Below are positions 42,897 through 46,821 of a stretch of DNA of 46,821 bases, in pieces. The notes beneath the pieces are model-generated. The model did no database searches and was not told the DNA's origin. It worked only from the letters and a program-made list of their open reading frames with translations. The position numbers and the translations under genes were made by a program. This DNA is from Cyclobacterium sp. (GTDB taxonomy: Bacteria > Bacteroidota > Bacteroidia > Cytophagales > Cyclobacteriaceae), in assembly GCF_014762705.1 (NCBI RefSeq), contig NZ_JABURL010000040.1, forward strand, positions 1-46,821. Direction: 5' to 3'. Position 1 is the stretch's first letter. Each line of letters starts with the position of its first letter.

Positions 42897-45491
42897 TTAA
42901 GATAGGATCATAAATCGCAACCTTTCAACCGAATTGTCCTTTTTCATAACACTGATAAGGTAAATGCCCTCCTTAAATCCATTCAGAGGTATGAGATAGC
43001 GGTCGTTTTCTCTTTGAAGATTCAACGGATCAAACTGGAACAAAAGATTTCCCAGGCTATCGTGGATCAAAAATTGCTGAAAATTCTCAGCATCTCCTTC
43101 CAGGTAAATCTGGTCAACGGCTGGATTTGGATAAAGGGATATTAAAACTTCAGATTCCTTGCTATTTATACCCTCATTCAATTGACCGGAATTAAACTCA
43201 GTTTGGCCCATTCGGAGATTGGAACTGGTAGAGCTAATCTTACCTGAGATTGCCAAACCGGATATCGTTGCCCTGTTGGCAGAAGCCTGTAATTTAAGTT
43301 CCAAAATACCATCATTAACTTCCACTTCCTCAAAAACCAATTCCAGGGGCTGGTTATTATTTTCTAAAAAAAGGTCTAAATTGTTCTTTACTACTTTACC
43401 TTCCAGAGAAATGCTAAATACCCTATTCCCTGCACTTGCTCTTGGACCTCTTTTTCCATACCAAAGTTCATTGTGATAGGTTTTGACTTCATAAGTCCCG
43501 TTCGGTACGGGAATTTTATAGATTAGATTGAGTCCATGTCTTTCTGTTTGAAATAAAACATCCTTGCTGGCATTGACCTCAGCATAAATGGTAGTCGAAT
43601 TGAAAAAGTCAAAAGAACCTATTTCTGCTTCAAATTCATTATTTCCAAAGACTGTAGATTCACCTGCACCAGTGTTTAATGCCATTTGAAAATCGTTTTT
43701 GACAAGCCCTGGTTTTCCATTTTGCCCCTCCTGAGGGAAAATCGATAAACCTGAAAGTGTTGCTCTATTTTTGGTAGCAAGCATTCGGATGTCCAAATAC
43801 CCATCAACCACCTCTATGTTTTCAAAAATAAGCTGCGTGGGTTCATTATTATTTTCTCTGAAAAGGTCAAAATTCTCTTTTAAAAGCTCTTCTTCCAATT
43901 GAATGGAAAATACCCTTCTACCGGCAATTGCTGAAGGACCATTTTTACCAAACCAGAGCTCATTATGGTACGTGACTACAGTATATATTCCATTATCTAA
44001 GGGAACCTTTAATCTGAGATCGGGTGAGTTCCTTTCCTGTTGGTAAAGTTTTGTTCCACTAGCGTTAATATTTCTAAATGTATAGGATGTTCCAAAAATT
44101 ATTTCTGACCCGGGGTCAGACATAAATTCAGCCTCTTTAAAAATTACATTCTCATTACTCCCAAAACTATAGTTGAATCCAGGGCCTGAGGGAAGTTGCG
44201 TGATTTCATCAGGAGCAACCTCCGGTTCTTCTGTAATTTCCTCTTCCTTTGCCAGTACAATAAGTCTTATTTCCTCAGATTCATTAACAGAACCTTGCGA
44301 ATCCCAAACTTTTGCTTTAACCTGATAAGTACCTTCTGAGAGGTTAGACAAGGTATAATCATGAGGTACGGCATCGGAAGCACCCAACAATGAACCATTG
44401 CTAAAAAACTCCACCTGAGCGATTTCAAGGCTCGGGTCGGTTGATACCTCCGTTTCAATTTTAACCGTCTCGCCTTCTGTAATGGTGAATTCATTTTGTG
44501 GTTCAATGATAGATACTTCAGGTTCTACCAGTGGAACGGGTTCCTTTTCCACATTTGGGGTACCCGGAAGATGAATAGAAAGATCGTCAATGTAAATATT
44601 TGTGAGGTTTGGATAGGTTTTATCAGCATATGCATTAATACTAAACATATTTTGATCCACTTCGGGTCGTAGGGTATTTCTGAATTTCGTATCTATAATC
44701 AATATATCATCCTGCCAAACAAGTATCCGACCTTTATCACCCCTGTCCTGAATGATGCGCATTTGAATTTTAACCCACTTCCTAACAGGTAGGTCAATTC
44801 CTGCCGGGGCTTTCCAAATTACATCAGGGTTACTTCCCCAAAATTTTTGCAGGTCGGCCAGACTTAAAAAGTTTGCTCCGCCACTCCCAGCTCCGCCACG
44901 AACATCCAGGCCAAGGACAAAATGAGGATGATTGATTTGGTCCGGACCTGTACCCGCACCTCCGGGAGCAAACTTTACACCTTTCGTTTGAATCAGGTTA
45001 AACCAATTGTTATTCCGGTCAAAATCGATTCGATTTGGGAAGTAAAAATATTGGGTAAAAATTAAATCTTTGTGGTCGGCAATCTCTGACCACCGGTAAT
45101 TTCTTGTACCATGACTTCCACCATTTGTGGTATTTATGGACATTTTCAAGGAATGACTTCCCGACCTGGCGGCTTCGGAACTTACAGAGCTATTTCCGCT
45201 ACTGCTATTAAATTCTCCCCCACCACCATTTTGAAACCATTCCTCCTGTGTGCCATTTTCATGTCCGGCACTCCATAATTTTTCTCCCAGGACATTCGTT
45301 GGAACGGTATCTTGATTTAAATAAAAAAAACTATGATTAATACCATAATTAAATTTATTTACTTTATTAATATTACTACCAATTGACATAGTAGTAAAAA
45401 ATAATAAAAAAGCGCATCCAAGCACTCCTTTTTTTAATCCCATCCGGGTAGCTGTACAATCATTTGCTGTTTTATTCATTTCTGTTTTCAT
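42897..45491 (-). CDS. T9SS-secreted protein: lyase-like domain, Ig-like domain, two malectin-like domains, sorting signal
   Basis: 864-residue exported protein. A basic start and hydrophobic stretch (GLKKGVLGCAFLLFFTTMS, about residues 18-36) form a signal peptide. Residues about 65-310 look like a concanavalin-fold polysaccharide-lyase (heparin lyase I-like) domain: NYRWSEIADHKDLIFTQYFY, FNLIQTKGV, RKWVKIQMRI and IYIDDLSIHLPG. An Ig-like domain (about 325-415) has YQVKAKVWDSQGSVNESEEI. Two malectin-like repeats follow (about 430-590 and 595-755), sharing YHNELWFGKNGP / YHNELWYGKRGP and NRATLSGLSI / NRATISGLAI. A T9SS type A sorting domain ends it (LISLYPNPAVDQIYLEG to GIYLISV). Start MKTEMNK is used because the signal lies just after it. 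Convergent with the polysaccharide operon; enzymatic activity is not proven by sequence. Confidence 0.83.
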   Translation of the reverse strand: MKTEMNKTANDCTATRMGLKKGVLGCAFLLFFTTMSIGSNINKVNKFNYGINHSFFYLNQDTVPTNVLGEKLWSAGHENGTQEEWFQNGGGGEFNSSSGNSSVSSEAARSGSHSLKMSINTTNGGSHGTRNYRWSEIADHKDLIFTQYFYFPNRIDFDRNNNWFNLIQTKGVKFAPGGAGTGPDQINHPHFVLGLDVRGGAGSGGANFLSLADLQKFWGSNPDVIWKAPAGIDLPVRKWVKIQMRIIQDRGDKGRILVWQDDILIIDTKFRNTLRPEVDQNMFSINAYADKTYPNLTNIYIDDLSIHLPGTPNVEKEPVPLVEPEVSIIEPQNEFTITEGETVKIETEVSTDPSLEIAQVEFFSNGSLLGASDAVPHDYTLSNLSEGTYQVKAKVWDSQGSVNESEEIRLIVLAKEEEITEEPEVAPDEITQLPSGPGFNYSFGSNENVIFKEAEFMSDPGSEIIFGTSYTFRNINASGTKLYQQERNSPDLRLKVPLDNGIYTVVTYHNELWFGKNGPSAIAGRRVFSIQLEEELLKENFDLFRENNNEPTQLIFENIEVVDGYLDIRMLATKNRATLSGLSIFPQEGQNGKPGLVKNDFQMALNTGAGESTVFGNNEFEAEIGSFDFFNSTTIYAEVNASKDVLFQTERHGLNLIYKIPVPNGTYEVKTYHNELWYGKRGPRASAGNRVFSISLEGKVVKNNLDLFLENNNQPLELVFEEVEVNDGILELKLQASANRATISGLAISGKISSTSSNLRMGQTEFNSGQLNEGINSKESEVLISLYPNPAVDQIYLEGDAENFQQFLIHDSLGNLLFQFDPLNLQRENDRYLIPLNGFKEGIYLISVMKKDNSVERLRFMILS

Positions 45492-45694
45492 TTGATTAGG
45501 TAATATTTAATTCATAAAAAGGGAATTGATTTATTGTTTTTTGTTTTTTGATTTTACCAATAAAGCATTATGTATTTGATATACAACAATATTTTTTTCT
45601 GATAATTACGGTGTTTTTTAAAATAAACAAAATTTTATTTTATAAAGCAATTACATGAAGACAAAATATTTTTGCCTTGTCCATTATTTTTTTT

Positions 45695-45729
45695 AGTATT
45701 TCGAGAAAAAGTTTCGAAATACTTTTTTT
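45695..45729 (+). terminator. Orphan plus-strand Rho-independent terminator
   Basis: Perfect 10-bp stem agtatttcga / tcgaaatact (45695-45704, 45714-45723), 9-base loop, then a T run through 45729. On the minus strand the hairpin is followed by A residues, so it can only work rightward. The only nearby plus-strand gene, fabH, starts downstream of it. Confidence 0.75.
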
Positions 45730-45869
45730 GAGAAATGAACCTCAAAAAAATAGATTATAATTAATCTATTATTAATAATATTTTTAGTAGATATAATTTT
45801 GGACCAAATTAGCCTCAGGGTGAATTAAGCTGTTTGGTTACGCACAATTAGTCATAATTAATGCCAAAA

Positions 45870-45899
45870 TTGATTTCTCGATTTAAAATGACATATTTG
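45870..45899 (+). promoter_or_regulatory. Promoter candidate of fabH
   Basis: TTG at 45870, 19 bases, then CATATTTG (45892-45899), one mismatch to TAnnTTTG. A start near 45906 would give a leader of about 19 nt before the ATG at 45925. Confidence 0.4.
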
Positions 45900-45924
45900 T
45901 TCCTTTATAAGTAGCCATGCAATA

Positions 45925-46821
45925 ATGAAAAATTCTATTATCTCCGGTGCCGGCCATTACTTGCCGGACCGAATTGTTACCAACGAGGAGCTTTCTTCAC
46001 TGATGAATACCAACGATGCCTGGATCGTGGAGCGAACAGGGATAAGGGAAAGAAGGTGGTTTACCCCAGGAAAGGATACCGTTACCAGCATGGCCAGGGC
46101 CGCTTCCGAAATGGCCATAAAAAATGCAGGCCTCAATAACAAAGAAATAGATTTTATCATCTTCGCTACCATTACCCCGGATTATTTCATACCCGGCAAT
46201 GGCGTATTGCTACAGAGGGAATTGGGTTTACAGGGAATTGGCGCACTCGATATCCGGAATGCCTGTTCGGGATTCGTTTATGCATTGTCCGTTGCAGACC
46301 AATTCATCAAATCAGGTATGTACCAAAATATACTGGTAGTGGGTGCTGAAATCCAATCCTCCGCACTGGACAAAAGTGATGAGGGGCGTTCAAGTGCCGT
46401 GATATTCGCGGACGGTGCCGGTGCAGTAGTGCTTCAGGCCAGCAATGAACCTCATAAAGGGATACTTTCCACACATTTGCATGCAGACGGGGACCATGCT
46501 GAAGAACTATATGTGAAAGATCCCGGAAGCAGCAGAAAAGTCAGGGTTTCACAAGAACTGATTGATAGCGGGTCTTTTAACCTGCAGATGAATGGCAATG
46601 CGGTTTTCAAACATGCGGTGATCAGGTTTTACGAGGTAATTCAGGAAGCCCTGGATGCTAATAATTTAAATACCAAAGATTTGGACCTGCTGATCCCCCA
46701 CCAGGCAAACCTGAGAATCAGCCAATACATCCAGGAAAAACTGGGCCTTGAAGAGAATCAGGTCTTTAACAATATCATGAACTATGGAAACACAACTACA
46801 GCTACACTTCACATCGCCATT
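45925..46821 (+). CDS. fabH: 3-oxoacyl-ACP synthase III (FabH-like), truncated by the window edge
   Basis: Starts fatty-acid chains by condensing acyl-CoA with malonyl-ACP. The 299 visible residues begin MKNSIISGAGHYLPDRIV and include the catalytic Cys114 in DIRNACSGFVYAL, His259 in LLIPHQANLRISQYIQ and Asn289 in NIMNYGNTT, so the active site is complete. Only the C-terminal roughly 30 residues are missing beyond 46821. An insert around residues 184-215 makes it a little longer than E. coli FabH. The start ATG at 45925 lies 26 bases after a promoter-like -7 box. Bacteroidetes often have several FabH-like paralogues, so a role in a secondary-lipid pathway cannot be ruled out. Confidence 0.93.
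   Translation, partial: MKNSIISGAGHYLPDRIVTNEELSSLMNTNDAWIVERTGIRERRWFTPGKDTVTSMARAASEMAIKNAGLNNKEIDFIIFATITPDYFIPGNGVLLQRELGLQGIGALDIRNACSGFVYALSVADQFIKSGMYQNILVVGAEIQSSALDKSDEGRSSAVIFADGAGAVVLQASNEPHKGILSTHLHADGDHAEELYVKDPGSSRKVRVSQELIDSGSFNLQMNGNAVFKHAVIRFYEVIQEALDANNLNTKDLDLLIPHQANLRISQYIQEKLGLEENQVFNNIMNYGNTTTATLHIAI

Larger units (their letters stand above)
45492..45924. other. Divergent gap between the T9SS gene and fabH
   Basis: 433 AT-rich bases. It holds a plus-strand terminator at 45695-45729 with no plus-strand gene upstream of it, a 13-codon open frame at 45655-45696, and the fabH promoter candidate. No clear promoter for the T9SS gene was found. Confidence 0.5.

Noticed and set aside
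1-46821. CRISPR arrays, insertion sequences, phage genes, tRNA or rRNA genes
   Set aside because: No regularly spaced repeats, transposase or integrase motifs, or tRNA-like folds were seen on reading the gaps.

Overview
The window comes from a member of the Bacteroidetes, most likely order Cytophagales and close to Cyclobacteriaceae; the family placement is my inference. The supporting signs are a type IX secretion (T9SS) sorting domain on the large secreted protein at 42897-45491, promoters of the Bacteroidetes type (-7 box TAnnTTTG, weak -33 TTTG), almost no Shine-Dalgarno sequences, a UpxY/RfaH-like NusG paralogue, a very large multi-SLBB outer-membrane export protein, and AT-rich intergenic DNA. 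There are 41 protein genes, and no rRNA, tRNA, insertion sequence or CRISPR array was seen.

Region 1 (51-17593, minus strand) is a surface-polysaccharide locus. manC-fcl-gmd (17593-14462) makes GDP-L-fucose and ends at a clear hairpin terminator. A separate promoter with a leader of about 160 nt drives an 875-residue SLBB (Wza-type) export protein. Next comes a tightly coupled run of eleven genes. legB-legC-legH-legI-legG-ptmE-legF read as a complete route to a CMP-activated nonulosonic acid, best matched to legionaminic acid by the GDP-sugar route. They are followed by a Wzx flippase, a GT-B-like protein that may be the nonulosonic acid transferase, a hexapeptide acetyltransferase and a GT2. 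The left end (about 1-4400) is visibly more AT-rich than the rest.

Region 2 (17976-28206) separates two polysaccharide loci. It holds a NusG-like antiterminator, a GH15 glycosidase, a small zinc-ribbon protein, ssb, an aldo/keto reductase, a Tat-exported A/B-barrel protein, hslV, the pyruvate dehydrogenase E2 gene, and a YheT hydrolase-SRAP-MBL trio. Several genes converge on well-formed terminators.

Region 3 (28869-42854, plus strand) is a second polysaccharide operon behind a 662-base AT-rich region with a promoter and a leader of about 270 nt. It encodes a Wzc-type BY-kinase, a GT14 enzyme, a Wzx flippase, a Wzy polymerase/ligase, GT2, two GT4 enzymes, an Alg14/Alg13-like split transferase, a Gfo/Idh/MocA oxidoreductase, an unrecognised probable TIM-barrel protein, a NodB-type deacetylase and a second GT14. 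A convergent T9SS-secreted protein with a lyase-like domain and two malectin-like repeats follows, then the start of a fabH gene cut by the window edge.

The outer-membrane exporter of region 1 and the inner-membrane kinase/co-polymerase of region 3 have no second copy in the window, so the two loci may share one export machine. The least described parts are the candidate nonulosonic acid transferase (1603-3033), the oxidoreductase plus TIM-barrel pair (39118-41003), the secreted lyase-like protein beside the operon, and possible control of long-leader operons by the divergent NusG paralogue.
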